A stretch of 64,000 bases of DNA from Flavobacterium sp. HJ-32-4 (GCF_022532105.1 NZ_CP092832.1:2447001-2511000); one strand, 5' to 3'. Numbered from the stretch's first letter, positions 53,608 through 63,202 are shown. Made by a program: numbers and translations. The notes: generated by a model not told the origin, from the sequence alone.

Positions 53608-53982
53608 ATGAAGCAGGATCATTCTTTCGTCACCGGACGGGTGAAAAGTGTTCGGTATGCGCTGGTCGGCGCGTGGAAACTCCTCACCACCGAACACAGT
53701 ATCATGGTGCAGGCGAGCCTCGGTGTTGTCCTTACGATTGCCGGCTTTTTCTTCCATATCAAAAAAGAGGAATGGTTGGCCCAAACCTTTGCGATCGGGT
53801 TGGTGTTGGCGGTTGAGGGAGTGAACACGGCGGTTGAAAAGATAGCCGATTTTATCCACCCGGATTACCATGCCAAGATTGGGTTTATTAAGGATATTGG
53901 GGCCGGGGCCGTTTTTTTTGCCGCTATGGCCGCCCTCGCGGTTTGCGGTATTATCTACGTTCCCTACCTGATGGCACCCTGA
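53608..53982 (+). CDS. dgkA: diacylglycerol kinase family membrane protein
   Basis: 124 residues from the ATG at 53608, 4 bp after the tpx stop. Three membrane helices (about 35-52, 60-78 and 99-121) and the DgkA signature VLAVEGVNTAVEKIADFIHPDYH (in parts: EGVNTAVEKIAD). It phosphorylates diacylglycerol or undecaprenol; Gram-positive members favour undecaprenol. A longer frame upstream in the same phase overlaps tpx and is rejected. Confidence 0.9.
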   Translation: MKQDHSFVTGRVKSVRYALVGAWKLLTTEHSIMVQASLGVVLTIAGFFFHIKKEEWLAQTFAIGLVLAVEGVNTAVEKIADFIHPDYHAKIGFIKDIGAGAVFFAAMAALAVCGIIYVPYLMAP

Positions 53983-54024
53983 CGGACGGAATTTTAGTAT
54001 TTTTACGCTCCATATAACATTCCC

Positions 54025-56523
54025 ATGGCAAAACAGCAAAAGGAAAAAGTCCGTAACGACGCTGCCGAAACTACACCCAAAACGTGGTTTCCCCGGCAGT
54101 ACCAGGTCGTGTTGGGCGTATTGCTCGTGTTGTTTTCACTCGCCCTGCTGTTGGCGTTCGTATCGTTTTTCATTTACGGACAGGAAGACCAAAGCGCCGT
54201 TTCCCAACTGACGGATCGCACCGCGGTCACAGGGAATTGGTTGGGTAAATTCGGAGCCTATCTGGCCGACATCTTCGTATACAAAGGATTCGGCGTCGGA
54301 TCATTTCTGTTTGTACGTCTTTTTTTCCTGACAGGTGCGTATCTCGTACTTGACCTTAAGGTATCCAAATTACGCAACACCTGGTTCTGGGATTTGTATG
54401 CTGTCGCCGTTATTGCGGTGATGATGGGTTTCTTCGCCGCCTTCCTGCCCGAGCTCGGCGGTGTGGTGGGATATGAAATGAACCTGTTCCTCCAGGATTA
54501 TATCGGCAAAACCGGAACAGCGTTCGTGCTGATTTTTGCCTTTGTCATTTACCTGATTTTCAAGATTCGTATATCGCCTGATTCTATCAAGGCCTTGTTC
54601 GAGCGTACGCGTTCGGAAATCAAGGAAGACATCGCATCGGTGCAGTCACCGGTTGCCGACGGTGCGACGGCGTATAATCTTGAAGAGTTTGCGGTCGATG
54701 AGCAAGATGAACACCATCCGGGTCCGGAACTCGCCACTGCTTTTCCGATAGAGGAGGAGGAGGATATTCCGGAGCCGGAGTTGATTACCAAACCGGTCTC
54801 CCAATTCGAAATCGACCGCGAAGCGCTTAAGCCCACTATTGGTTCGGCTTCGGAATTGTCGATCGACCTGACACCGAAAGTCGTGCCGCCGCCGGTTAAG
54901 CCTATTATGGATGTTCCCGCTCCTGAAGAAGAATTCGTGATTGAGAAGATAGAGGAGGAGGACATCATTGAAGAAAACCTCGCGTCGAAGTTGGTCGAGG
55001 ATTTTGGGTTGTTCGATCCTACGCTTGAATTGTCGAACTACAAATTTCCGACCATCGATCTGTTGAAAGAGTATTCGACCAGCGGCATTACCATCAACCA
55101 GGAAGAACTCGAAGAGAACAAAAACCGTATTGTCGAGACGCTCGGACACTATAAAATCGACATTGCACAGATCAAGGCAACGGTCGGGCCGTCGGTGACG
55201 TTATACGAAATCATACCCGAAGCCGGTATCCGGATTTCGAAAATCAAAAGTCTGGAAGACGACATCGCTCTTTCGCTTTCGGCATTGGGCATCCGGATTA
55301 TCGCACCAATTCCGGGAAAAGGAACGATTGGTATTGAGGTGCCGAACCAAAAACCGACGATGGTATCGATGCGGAGCGTCATCAGTTCCGCTAAATTCCA
55401 GGAAGCCGAAATGGAACTTCCGATTGCACTTGGGAAAACCATTTCCAACGAAACCTTCGTGGTAGACCTGGCGAAGATGCCGCACTTGCTGATGGCTGGT
55501 GCGACCGGGCAGGGAAAATCGGTGGGATTGAACGCCGTATTGACGTCACTCCTATATAAGAAGCATCCGGCGGAAGTGAAATTCGTGTTGGTCGATCCGA
55601 AGAAAGTAGAATTGACGCTTTTCAACAAGATCGAACGCCACTATCTCGCTAAGTTACCGGATACGGAAGATGCGATCATCACCGACAATAATAAGGTCAT
55701 CAACACCCTGAACTCGTTGTGTGTGGAAATGGACGACCGCTACTCGCTGTTGAAGGATGCGATGGTGCGGAATATCAAGGAATACAACGAAAAGTTCAAG
55801 TCGCGTCGCCTGAATCCTGAGAACGGGCACCGCTTCCTACCGTATATTGTATTGGTTGTCGACGAGTTTGCCGATCTCATCATGACGGCCGGTAAGGAAG
55901 TCGAGACACCGATTGCGCGATTGGCCCAATTGGCGCGTGCCATCGGTATCCACCTGATCATCGCCACACAACGTCCGTCGGTGAATGTCATCACGGGTAT
56001 CATCAAGGCGAACTTCCCGGCGCGTATTGCCTTCCGGGTGACGTCGAAGATCGATTCGCGTACCATCCTTGACAGCCAGGGTGCCGACCAGCTCATTGGA
56101 CGCGGTGACCTACTGTATTCCAATGGAAATGACGTAATACGGGTGCAATGTGCGTTCGTTGATACGCCGGAAGTAGAGAAGATTACCGAGTTCATCGGAT
56201 CGCAGAAAGCCTATCCAAATGCGTATTTATTGCCGGAATTTACCGGAGATGACGATACTGGCATCAAAATTGATATGGACATCTCTGAGCGTGATCCGTT
56301 GTTCCGGGAAGCTGCCGAAGTCATTGTGGCGGCGCAACAGGGTTCTGCCTCACTTCTGCAACGGAAACTCAAATTGGGTTACAACCGCGCGGGTCGTCTC
56401 ATTGATCAGATGGAAGCGGCTGGAATCGTCGGACCGTTCGAAGGAAGTAAGGCACGTAATGTCATGATCCCGGACCTGCAGGCGCTCGAGCAGTTTTTTA
56501 ACAATGAGCAAAATGATTTTTAA
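54025..56523 (+). CDS. ftsK: FtsK/SpoIIIE-type DNA translocase
   Basis: 832 residues. Four N-terminal membrane segments (about 29-52, 80-105, 115-140 and 160-180), an acidic linker (about 200-330), a beta/alpha domain and the motor: Walker A GATGQGKS at 492-499 and Walker B YIVLVVDEFADLI. The C-terminal gamma wing helix (LQRKLKLGYNRAGRLIDQME) reads KOPS-like sequences. It pumps chromosome DNA at the septum and activates XerCD at dif. It leads a tightly spaced run with lolA. Confidence 0.96.
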   Translation: MAKQQKEKVRNDAAETTPKTWFPRQYQVVLGVLLVLFSLALLLAFVSFFIYGQEDQSAVSQLTDRTAVTGNWLGKFGAYLADIFVYKGFGVGSFLFVRLFFLTGAYLVLDLKVSKLRNTWFWDLYAVAVIAVMMGFFAAFLPELGGVVGYEMNLFLQDYIGKTGTAFVLIFAFVIYLIFKIRISPDSIKALFERTRSEIKEDIASVQSPVADGATAYNLEEFAVDEQDEHHPGPELATAFPIEEEEDIPEPELITKPVSQFEIDREALKPTIGSASELSIDLTPKVVPPPVKPIMDVPAPEEEFVIEKIEEEDIIEENLASKLVEDFGLFDPTLELSNYKFPTIDLLKEYSTSGITINQEELEENKNRIVETLGHYKIDIAQIKATVGPSVTLYEIIPEAGIRISKIKSLEDDIALSLSALGIRIIAPIPGKGTIGIEVPNQKPTMVSMRSVISSAKFQEAEMELPIALGKTISNETFVVDLAKMPHLLMAGATGQGKSVGLNAVLTSLLYKKHPAEVKFVLVDPKKVELTLFNKIERHYLAKLPDTEDAIITDNNKVINTLNSLCVEMDDRYSLLKDAMVRNIKEYNEKFKSRRLNPENGHRFLPYIVLVVDEFADLIMTAGKEVETPIARLAQLARAIGIHLIIATQRPSVNVITGIIKANFPARIAFRVTSKIDSRTILDSQGADQLIGRGDLLYSNGNDVIRVQCAFVDTPEVEKITEFIGSQKAYPNAYLLPEFTGDDDTGIKIDMDISERDPLFREAAEVIVAAQQGSASLLQRKLKLGYNRAGRLIDQMEAAGIVGPFEGSKARNVMIPDLQALEQFFNNEQNDF

Positions 56524-56524
56524 A

Positions 56525-57163
56525 ATGAAAAAATTCCTTCCGTTCTTCGTCTTATTGGTTGCTGTCTTTTCCGCCTCGGCGCAAGACAAGAAAGCAAAAG
56601 ACCTGCTGGATGAAGTGACGGCCAAAGTAAAATCGTATGACAATATCGTCATCGATTTCAAGTATTCGCTTTCCAATACACGTGAGAACATCAACCAGGA
56701 AAGCAAAGGGAATGTGATTCTTAAAGGAAATCTCTACGTACTCAACCTGATGGGTACCACCAAACTCTTCGACGGAAAGAAAATCTATACCATCAATCCG
56801 GAAGACGAGGAAATCACGATATCAAAGTTTGACGAAAAAGATGCCAACGCCATCACACCGTCAAAAATGTTGACCTTTTTCAATAGTGGCTATAAATACT
56901 ATTGGGATATCGAGCAAAACATCAAAGGACGTAAAATACAGTATATCAAGCTGGTTCCGGTTGGAAAAGACCAACGCAAAGAAATCCTTCTCGGGATTGA
57001 CGTCCAGACCAAAAACATCTACAACCTGATCGAAACCGGTAAAAACGGTACCCGCACGACACTTACCGTTAATTCTTTTAAAACCAACCAGCCATTATCG
57101 AAAAATCAGTTTACCTTTGTCGAGAGTAAATATCCCAATTACTACATCAACAAGCTAGACTGA
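56525..57163 (+). CDS. lolA: LolA-like outer-membrane lipoprotein carrier protein
   Basis: 212 residues from the ATG at 56525, directly after the ftsK TAA; an in-frame ATG at 56504 overlaps ftsK and is less likely. Signal peptide 1-19 (FLPFFVLLVAVFSASAQ), then KAKDLLDEVTAKVKSYDNIVIDFKY, the LolA opening, and a C-terminal strand. It is the periplasmic chaperone that carries lipoproteins from LolCDE to the outer membrane. Confidence 0.9.
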   Translation: MKKFLPFFVLLVAVFSASAQDKKAKDLLDEVTAKVKSYDNIVIDFKYSLSNTRENINQESKGNVILKGNLYVLNLMGTTKLFDGKKIYTINPEDEEITISKFDEKDANAITPSKMLTFFNSGYKYYWDIEQNIKGRKIQYIKLVPVGKDQRKEILLGIDVQTKNIYNLIETGKNGTRTTLTVNSFKTNQPLSKNQFTFVESKYPNYYINKLD

Positions 57164-57169
57164 CGCTAG

Positions 57170-59185
57170 GTGAAAATTCTCGACCAGTACATACTGAAGC
57201 AGTTCGTAAAAACGTTTCTGTCTGTATTCGTCATCCTCTTTTTCATTTTTATTCTCCAGACCGTTTGGCTGTTCATTGCCGAACTCGCCGGTAAGGATCT
57301 CGATTTCTCTACGATTGCCAAATTCCTGCTTTTCGCGATGCCGAACATCGTGCCGTTGGTATTGCCGTTGTCGGTGCTACTGGCGTCCATCATGACGTTC
57401 GGGGATCTTTCCGAGAACTACGAGTTTGCGGCCATGAAATCATCGGGTGTGTCGTTGCAACGCGCCATGCGAAGCCTCATCCTGTTCATCCTGGCGCTGG
57501 CCGTGTGTGCGTTCATCTTCGCCAACAACATCATTCCGTATTCCCAATACCGCTTCCAGAACATCAAAGCCAATATCGGACGCGAGAAGCCGGCCATGGC
57601 GATTGCAGAAGGACAGTTCAACGATGTGGGCAGTTTCAACATCAAGGTCGACAAGAAAACCGGTCCGAACGGAAACAAGCTCGAAGGTGTCACCATCCAT
57701 AAGAAAAGCATCGGAAGAGGTGCCACGGCGGTCATCAAAGCCAAGACAGGCGATCTTCGCAGCAGTGCCGATTCGAATATCCTCCAACTTGTCCTGCACG
57801 ATGGCTACCAATATGAGGATGTGTATCCCAACAAAATCAACGAGCAGCGGAAAATGCCGTTCGCGAAAACCGCCTTCCGACAGTACATCATTAATATGGA
57901 CCTGTCGAAACTCAACGAAAACGACGTCGACAAAGAGCATATTTCCAATGCCAGTGTCATGCTCGACCTTGGGGAATTGCGCTATACGCTCGATTCACTG
58001 GATACGGCCTATGACAAAGAGCGTCGTTCGTATGCCGATAACGTCATCGTGCGGACGGGCTATAACACCGTTTCCTCTTTCCCCACCACATCCGATACGA
58101 CAAAAGTAGCGCCCGTCAAAGGTTCGGCCGCGTCCAAAGATGACCTGCTGGGACCGTATACCAAAGAAGAGCGGGCCCGTATTTTGGATATCGCGAGGGG
58201 AAATATCGAGAACACGAGCTTCATCATCGATCGCGCGAAGACCGAGTTTGAAGAGCGCGATAAGAACATCAACACGTATTGGCTTTCGGTGTACGATAAA
58301 TTCGTCATCGCCTATAGCTGTCTCCTGATGTTTTTCATCGGTGCGCCGTTGGGTGCGATTATCCGAAAAGGCGGACTCGGATTACCTATCGTTTTCGCCA
58401 TCCTCATTTTCATTACGTTCCACTTCATCAATACGTTTGGCAAGAAAATCGCGCAGGAGAATGGTATTCCTGCTTTTGCCGGCGCCTGGATGTCGTCTTT
58501 TGTATTGACGCCACTTGCCCTCTTCCTTACCAAACGGGCCACGGATGACCGGGGAGTGGAATTTGACTTCGATTTCATTACGATTCCTTTCCGGAAGTTG
58601 TTTGCCCATAATGCCATACGTCCGAGTTTTCTGGTATCGGATCGCGTCATCAACCTCGATGCCATTGAAACGGTGGAAGATGGTGAATGGGAGGCATTGC
58701 AACAATGGGATGATGAAGCGCTTGTGCAGCAGGTATACGACGCAAAACGAAATGGTCTTGCCGAGACAACACGTATCAATACCCTGAAAATACTTGCGTC
58801 ACGTGGGATTACACAAGCTAGTTTGTACCGCAGTAAACGTCTTTTTGACGAAAAGTATGAGTTATTGCAGGATGATGTCGCCACCTATCGCTTCCGCGCG
58901 AAAGTGACACTCATGATCTACCTGATGGCTGTGACGCTAGCCCTCGTTTTCAACAATAACCGTTCGAAGGCCGGACTCGCCATAGCCGCTTTCGTGATGC
59001 TGATTTTCTTTTTCGTCACGCTTTATAAAGCACTCAATGACCTGAAAGACGTTGCCAAAGCGCTGAAAACCAAAATCGGTGTGCCGTTTATCATTTGCCT
59101 GGTATTGGGATTCCCGTTTTACCCGGTATTCCACCTCCTGAATAGTCGGGCCCTTCGCCTGAAACTTTCTGAACACAACCTGTAG
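57170..59185 (+). CDS. LptF/LptG family LPS-export permease
   Basis: 671 residues, longer than the E. coli proteins (about 360) because of a large periplasmic insert, as in other Bacteroidota. GTG start at 57170, 6 bp after the lolA stop. Three N-terminal membrane segments (about 15-37, 55-76 and 101-120), the periplasmic jellyroll (about 130-400) and at least four later segments, the last of them (about 575-660) an additional C-terminal extension. LptF and LptG pull LPS out of the inner membrane with LptB. Whether it acts as F or G cannot be told. Confidence 0.9.
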   Translation: MKILDQYILKQFVKTFLSVFVILFFIFILQTVWLFIAELAGKDLDFSTIAKFLLFAMPNIVPLVLPLSVLLASIMTFGDLSENYEFAAMKSSGVSLQRAMRSLILFILALAVCAFIFANNIIPYSQYRFQNIKANIGREKPAMAIAEGQFNDVGSFNIKVDKKTGPNGNKLEGVTIHKKSIGRGATAVIKAKTGDLRSSADSNILQLVLHDGYQYEDVYPNKINEQRKMPFAKTAFRQYIINMDLSKLNENDVDKEHISNASVMLDLGELRYTLDSLDTAYDKERRSYADNVIVRTGYNTVSSFPTTSDTTKVAPVKGSAASKDDLLGPYTKEERARILDIARGNIENTSFIIDRAKTEFEERDKNINTYWLSVYDKFVIAYSCLLMFFIGAPLGAIIRKGGLGLPIVFAILIFITFHFINTFGKKIAQENGIPAFAGAWMSSFVLTPLALFLTKRATDDRGVEFDFDFITIPFRKLFAHNAIRPSFLVSDRVINLDAIETVEDGEWEALQQWDDEALVQQVYDAKRNGLAETTRINTLKILASRGITQASLYRSKRLFDEKYELLQDDVATYRFRAKVTLMIYLMAVTLALVFNNNRSKAGLAIAAFVMLIFFFVTLYKALNDLKDVAKALKTKIGVPFIICLVLGFPFYPVFHLLNSRALRLKLSEHNL

Positions 59186-59187
59186 CC

Positions 59188-60318
59188 ATGTCAACACCCA
59201 TCCGACTTAATACGATTGAAGAAGCCATAGAAGACATCCGCCAGGGTAAAGTCATCATCGTGGTCGACGACGAAGACCGTGAAAACGAAGGCGATTTTCT
59301 GGCAGCAGCAGAAAAAGCCACTCCGGAAATGATCAATTTTATGGCGATGCACGGGCGTGGACTCATCTGTGCGCCGCTGACCGAAAAGCGTTGTGCCGAG
59401 TTGGAACTCAATTCGATGGTGGCCAATAACACCGACCATATGGAAACTGCGTTCACGGTATCGGTTGACCTGAAAGGCCATGGCGTCACGACCGGGATTT
59501 CCGCTTCGGATCGCGCCAAGACTGTCCTCGCCTTAATTGATGAGGAAACCAAACCGTATCATCTGGCACGACCGGGTCACATTTTCCCTTTGATTGCGAA
59601 GCAGGGCGGGGTGTTACGCCGTACCGGACATACGGAAGCGGCCATCGATTTTGCCCGTTTGGCCGGATTCAAACCGGCGGGCGTCATCTGCGAGATCATG
59701 AACGAAGACGGCACAATGTCGCGTTTACCCCAGTTGATGGAAGTCGCCCGTAAACACGACCTGAAAATCGTGTCGATTGAGGATTTGGTAGCGTATCGCA
59801 TGCAGCACGACAGCCTGATTGTCAAGAAAGAAGATTTCGATGTGGAAACCCGTTTCGGTACCTTCCGCCTGCGGGCCTACGTGCAGACGACCAATAAAAT
59901 GGTGCATATTGCCTTGACGAAAGGGTCCTGGAACCAGGGCGACCCAGTGTTGACGCGCATCAACTCCACGCACGTAAACAGTGATATTCTGGGAACGCTC
60001 ACGAACAATCCCGACCGAAAGCTGGAACATATGTTTCAACGGATCAATGAAGAGGGAAGGGGTGCCATCCTGTTTATCAACCAGGAAGTGCAGCCGGTAG
60101 AATTGCTGAACCGCATCATAGAACTGAAATCACTGCAGGAACAAGGCAACCTCCGTGCGCCTGACATCAAGATGGACGTCAAGGATTTTGGTATCGGTGC
60201 CCAGATACTGCACGACATCGACATCTGCAAAATCCGTCTCGTATCCAATTCCGAGCAAACGAAACGCGTCGGTATGATTGGCTACGGACTGGAGATCGTG
60301 GAGTACGTTTCGTACTAA
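59188..60318 (+). CDS. ribBA: RibBA, DHBP synthase with a GTP cyclohydrolase II-like domain lacking its zinc cysteines
   Basis: 376 residues. Residues 1-205 are a complete RibB domain: DDEDRENEGDFLAAAEKATPE, RPGHIFPL, RTGHTEAAIDFARLAG and the C-terminal catalytic segments. Residues 210-376 have the GCHII fold, ending in FGIGAQILHDIDICKIRLVSN. The zinc site of active GCHII (Cys in HSEC and in RCDCG) reads NSTH and LTNNPD here, so no zinc cysteine remains. The same loss is familiar from other flavobacterial homologues. RibB activity (ribulose 5-P to DHBP) is safe; GCHII activity is doubtful. The stop overlaps the convergent GH125 stop by 4 bp. Confidence 0.92.
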   Translation: MSTPIRLNTIEEAIEDIRQGKVIIVVDDEDRENEGDFLAAAEKATPEMINFMAMHGRGLICAPLTEKRCAELELNSMVANNTDHMETAFTVSVDLKGHGVTTGISASDRAKTVLALIDEETKPYHLARPGHIFPLIAKQGGVLRRTGHTEAAIDFARLAGFKPAGVICEIMNEDGTMSRLPQLMEVARKHDLKIVSIEDLVAYRMQHDSLIVKKEDFDVETRFGTFRLRAYVQTTNKMVHIALTKGSWNQGDPVLTRINSTHVNSDILGTLTNNPDRKLEHMFQRINEEGRGAILFINQEVQPVELLNRIIELKSLQEQGNLRAPDIKMDVKDFGIGAQILHDIDICKIRLVSNSEQTKRVGMIGYGLEIVEYVSY

Positions 60319-61727
60319 CTCCTCAGTACGAGTGCGGGTTTTTCCTGCGCCAGTTTCCACAATAACTCCCCGAATAACGTATTCGCCCACGCGAACCAGG
60401 GTCGCGAAAACTGCTTTGGATTGTCTTTATGGAAGGATTCATGCATAAAGCCCGTATCTGCGTGCGTTGTTTTGAGCGTCTGGAGACACATCCGGATTTC
60501 AGCTTCATCCGATGACGTCAGCGCCTGCATGGTAAGGCTTATGGGCCAGATTTGGTTCTCCGGTGTGTGCGGCGCCCCGATTCCCTTACCGTATTTCCCG
60601 TCATAATAATACGGATTGGCGTCACTTAGCACCATACGCCGCGTGTTCTGGTAAATCGGGTCATCGGGCGGGCAACTTCCGAAATAGGGCATTGAAAGTA
60701 AACTAGGTGCATTGGCGTCATCCATAAATAAATGATTCCCAAAGCCGTCTACCTCGTAGGCATACACCTTCCCGAACCGAGGGTGGTCGACAATGGCGTA
60801 TTCCCTGAGTGCTTTTTCCACTTCATTGGCTAGTGTACGGGTATCAGCGGCCAGCGTCACATCCGCGAAAGCGTCGGCCATTTCGGCCATTTGCCGCAGG
60901 GATACTACGGCAAAAAAGTTGGACGGGACCAAAAACGGAAACACCGTGGCATCGTCCGACGGACGGAACATCGATGCGATGAGTCCGACCGGCTTTATCG
61001 GAAAACCATAACCATCCAACGGAGGGGTGTCGATACTGCGCGACGTCACCCGCATAAACTGGTACGGTCCTTTGTTTTCTTTCCGTTGCTGCTCGCGAAA
61101 CGTCCGTATCACAAGTTGCATGGCTTTTTTCCAGGATGCATCGAAGGGTGTCGTATCCCCCGTATCCTTCCAATAATGATACGCGAGGCGAATCGGGTAG
61201 CACAGTGAATCGATTTCCCATTTGCGTTCATGCAGTTCGGGTTTCATGGCGGTGATGTCGTTCGCCCAGTCGCTTCCGGTCGCGCCTTTGTTGAAGGCAT
61301 TGGCATAGGGATCGATGAGGATACAGTCGGTTTGGCGGTTTATGACGCCGGCCAACAGGCGTTTCAGTTTCGGGTCTTTCTTCGCCAACGGAAGATAGGG
61401 AAGGATCTGCGCCGTGCTGTCGCGGAGCCACATCGCGGGGATGTCGCCGGTGATGACAAACGTATCGGGCCGGGTACCGTCGGTAAAATCGACGGTGGTA
61501 TCGAGTGTGTTGGGAAAGCAATTATAGAACAGCCAGCCCATTTCGGCATCGGCAAAACGGGGACGGAGTGATTGTAGTAGGTTTTCAACTGCGTCGCTCC
61601 GGAATTTGCGTTGGGTAACCGGCGTCCGAACTTCCGGAAGGGCAGAGAGGAAGGACGGCAGGTTACGCGCCATGAGTGGTGTCAGCGATGCGAGGGCGGT
61701 GGTTTTCAGGAAATCTTTGCGGTTCAT
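60315..61727 (-). CDS. GH125 exo-alpha-1,6-mannosidase family protein
   Basis: 470 residues from the ATG at 61727, chosen because the next residues NRKDFLKTTALASLTPLM form an export signal; an in-frame ATG at 61814 adds 29 residues over the neighbouring promoter region. Conserved GH125/DUF1237 motifs: TFVITGDIPAMWLRDSTAQI, the (alpha/alpha)6 pattern and EVDGFGNHLFMDDANAPSLLS. Members remove alpha-1,6 mannose from mannans or glycoproteins, with Asp and Glu catalysts. Single gene, no mannan locus nearby. Confidence 0.9.
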   Translation of the reverse strand: MNRKDFLKTTALASLTPLMARNLPSFLSALPEVRTPVTQRKFRSDAVENLLQSLRPRFADAEMGWLFYNCFPNTLDTTVDFTDGTRPDTFVITGDIPAMWLRDSTAQILPYLPLAKKDPKLKRLLAGVINRQTDCILIDPYANAFNKGATGSDWANDITAMKPELHERKWEIDSLCYPIRLAYHYWKDTGDTTPFDASWKKAMQLVIRTFREQQRKENKGPYQFMRVTSRSIDTPPLDGYGFPIKPVGLIASMFRPSDDATVFPFLVPSNFFAVVSLRQMAEMADAFADVTLAADTRTLANEVEKALREYAIVDHPRFGKVYAYEVDGFGNHLFMDDANAPSLLSMPYFGSCPPDDPIYQNTRRMVLSDANPYYYDGKYGKGIGAPHTPENQIWPISLTMQALTSSDEAEIRMCLQTLKTTHADTGFMHESFHKDNPKQFSRPWFAWANTLFGELLWKLAQEKPALVLRS

Positions 61728-61761
61728 GTGGGTGGTGGTCGGTATGTCACCAAGATACGAA

Positions 61762-62742
61762 TTACCGACTAAAAATGCGGCATCCTGATTGCCAGGCACT
61801 ACGGATTTTTCCAAAAAAAATGTTTGGAAAACCGAAATGCGTTGCTATATTTGCAACCGCATTACGGGAAGCCGTTTTGTTTGGAGGAATGGCAGAGTGG
61901 TCGATCGCGGCGGTCTTGAAAACCGTTGACTGTAACAGGTCCGGGGGTTCGAATCCCTCTTCCTCCGCAAGCTTACCAAAAGCAAAAACAAAACCCTTTG
62001 AATTTCGGTTCAAAGGGTTTTTTTCATATTCCTGAGTATAGGTAGGTTTAACGCGCCTCTTTTGCTTAATCATTTCTATACCCACCAGCACAAGCCACAA
62101 AATCCAAAGCGTACTTCCTACAAAACCGGCGAGTGGAACCTCCCGAAACCCTGGTATAATCGTCGCGAAGAGCTCCGTCTGAGCCAAAACGTAGATGCCA
62201 GACGAGACATAACCCAGTCCGATAGTAGCTTTTGAAACGCATTTCAGTTTTGCGAAGGCATACGTGATCATAACGGTCCACGTGATGGTGAAAAGTTGCC
62301 CGATGTGTTCTCCCAGAATCACGCCGCCATATTGGTGCACGATCTGAAAGGCGACGATACTTGCCTCTTTCGTTGTTGCATTTCCGGTGACGAAGTTCCG
62401 GGCCAACAGCGGCACCACAAACGTCCAACGCAGCAGGCCAATCATCTGAACCAGAAGTCCGACCACACCCAGCGTCGTCGCCCAACGGATAAAGTGAAAC
62501 GTTCCTTCCAGTTTCTGTCCCAGTAACACACAGGCAATCACAAGAGGTATTCCCAGCATGGCAAAAGCCCACCACGTCAGGATCAACGGGTTTCCGCCTT
62601 GGTAAAAAGAGGTCAGGATGACACCCGGATCCTGTCGTAAAATGGCAGGATAGTCAAAGATTAGTGTCAAAAGCGTATAAGGAATCATAACACCCATCGC
62701 ACCTGCGATCAGTAAAAGACCGAGTTTCCGCTCTGTTTCCAT
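61762..62742 (-). CDS. DUF4386 membrane protein whose frame runs through the tRNA-Ser gene
   Basis: 326 codons. The first about 222 (to about 62076) are a normal DUF4386 protein: six membrane helices starting GLLLIAGAMGVMIPYTLL and ending LWILWLVLVGIEMIKQK. Normal family size is about 220-240 residues. The frame then continues with no stop through the tRNA-Ser terminator hairpin and the antisense of tRNA-Ser (the EEEGFEPPDLLQSTVF and KTAAIDHSAIPP stretch is the well-known tRNA-Ser antisense translation) and stops at 61762. The tail is either a lost stop codon or never translated past the terminator. It is the last gene of a leftward run of three. Confidence 0.72.
   Translation of the reverse strand: METERKLGLLLIAGAMGVMIPYTLLTLIFDYPAILRQDPGVILTSFYQGGNPLILTWWAFAMLGIPLVIACVLLGQKLEGTFHFIRWATTLGVVGLLVQMIGLLRWTFVVPLLARNFVTGNATTKEASIVAFQIVHQYGGVILGEHIGQLFTITWTVMITYAFAKLKCVSKATIGLGYVSSGIYVLAQTELFATIIPGFREVPLAGFVGSTLWILWLVLVGIEMIKQKRRVKPTYTQEYEKNPLNRNSKGFVFAFGKLAEEEGFEPPDLLQSTVFKTAAIDHSAIPPNKTASRNAVANIATHFGFPNIFFGKIRSAWQSGCRIFSR
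61823..61853 (+). promoter_or_regulatory. tRNA-Ser promoter
   Basis: TTTG (61823-61826), 19 bp, TATATTTG (61846-61853): the full Bacteroidota form TTG...TAnnTTTG, 30 bp before the tRNA. It is the best-formed promoter in the window and a useful reference for the others. Confidence 0.8.
61883..61967 (+). tRNA. tRNA-Ser (UGA)
   Basis: Acceptor stem GGAGGAA (61883-61889) and TTCCTCC (61960-61966), discriminator G at 61967. Anticodon loop CTTGAAA gives UGA. A long variable arm (TTGACTGTAACAGGTC region) and T arm GGGGGTTCGAATCCCTC are normal for tRNA-Ser. The CCA end is not encoded as CCA. Confidence 0.97.
61991..62024. terminator. terminator after tRNA-Ser, overlapping the DUF4386 frame
   Basis: AAACCCTTTGAA (61991-62002) and TTCAAAGGGTTT (62009-62020), loop TTTCGG, T run to 62024. 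The stem is A-rich at its base, so it also works on the minus strand, where it would stop the DUF4386 transcript. Confidence 0.9.
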
Positions 62743-62746
62743 TTTG

Positions 62747-63202
62747 TCAGAATGAGAAAGAATAGCCGATGCTGGGGGTCGGATTCACTTTAACGTCATG
62801 GCCTTTAGCCGCCAGCGCAATGACTCCCAACCGCAGCTGCATACCCTTAAAGGCGTACCACCTGAAACCGGCCTCAAGGGCTACGGCATTGTCATCCTTG
62901 TACGATCGCGTCAGGCCCCGTAGGTAGGAGGCACCCGCATAAAATGACGACGGGAGTTGCTGTTTGTCTACCGGCAGAAACCAATACGTCACCCCGGCCT
63001 TCAAGAACTCGGTCGTGACACCACTTTCAAAATTAGTAGGATAGTAGCCTGCGTGAACCGACACGTTTCGGTGTTGGTATTCCAGACCGATTGACGGATT
63101 TCGGAACGCATTGATACTTAAGGTGTGTTTAGGAAACGTGTCCTGCGAAAAGGCGAAACCAGCTTGTAAAAGCAGGAAAGCCCACATACTTTTTGTTTGC
63201 AT
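62747..63202 (-). CDS. small outer-membrane beta-barrel-like exported protein
   Basis: 151 residues. Signal peptide 1-19 (MWAFLLLQAGFAFSQ), then alternating strands SINAFRNPSIGLEYQHRNVSVHAGYY, FLKAGVTYWFL, SFYAGASYLRGL and a C-terminal SIGYSFSF, a typical small outer-membrane barrel end. Start: the ATG at 63202 is followed by a basic MQTK. It is 4 bp upstream of the DUF4386 gene and is probably co-transcribed with it. Function unknown. Confidence 0.75.
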   Translation of the reverse strand: MQTKSMWAFLLLQAGFAFSQDTFPKHTLSINAFRNPSIGLEYQHRNVSVHAGYYPTNFESGVTTEFLKAGVTYWFLPVDKQQLPSSFYAGASYLRGLTRSYKDDNAVALEAGFRWYAFKGMQLRLGVIALAAKGHDVKVNPTPSIGYSFSF

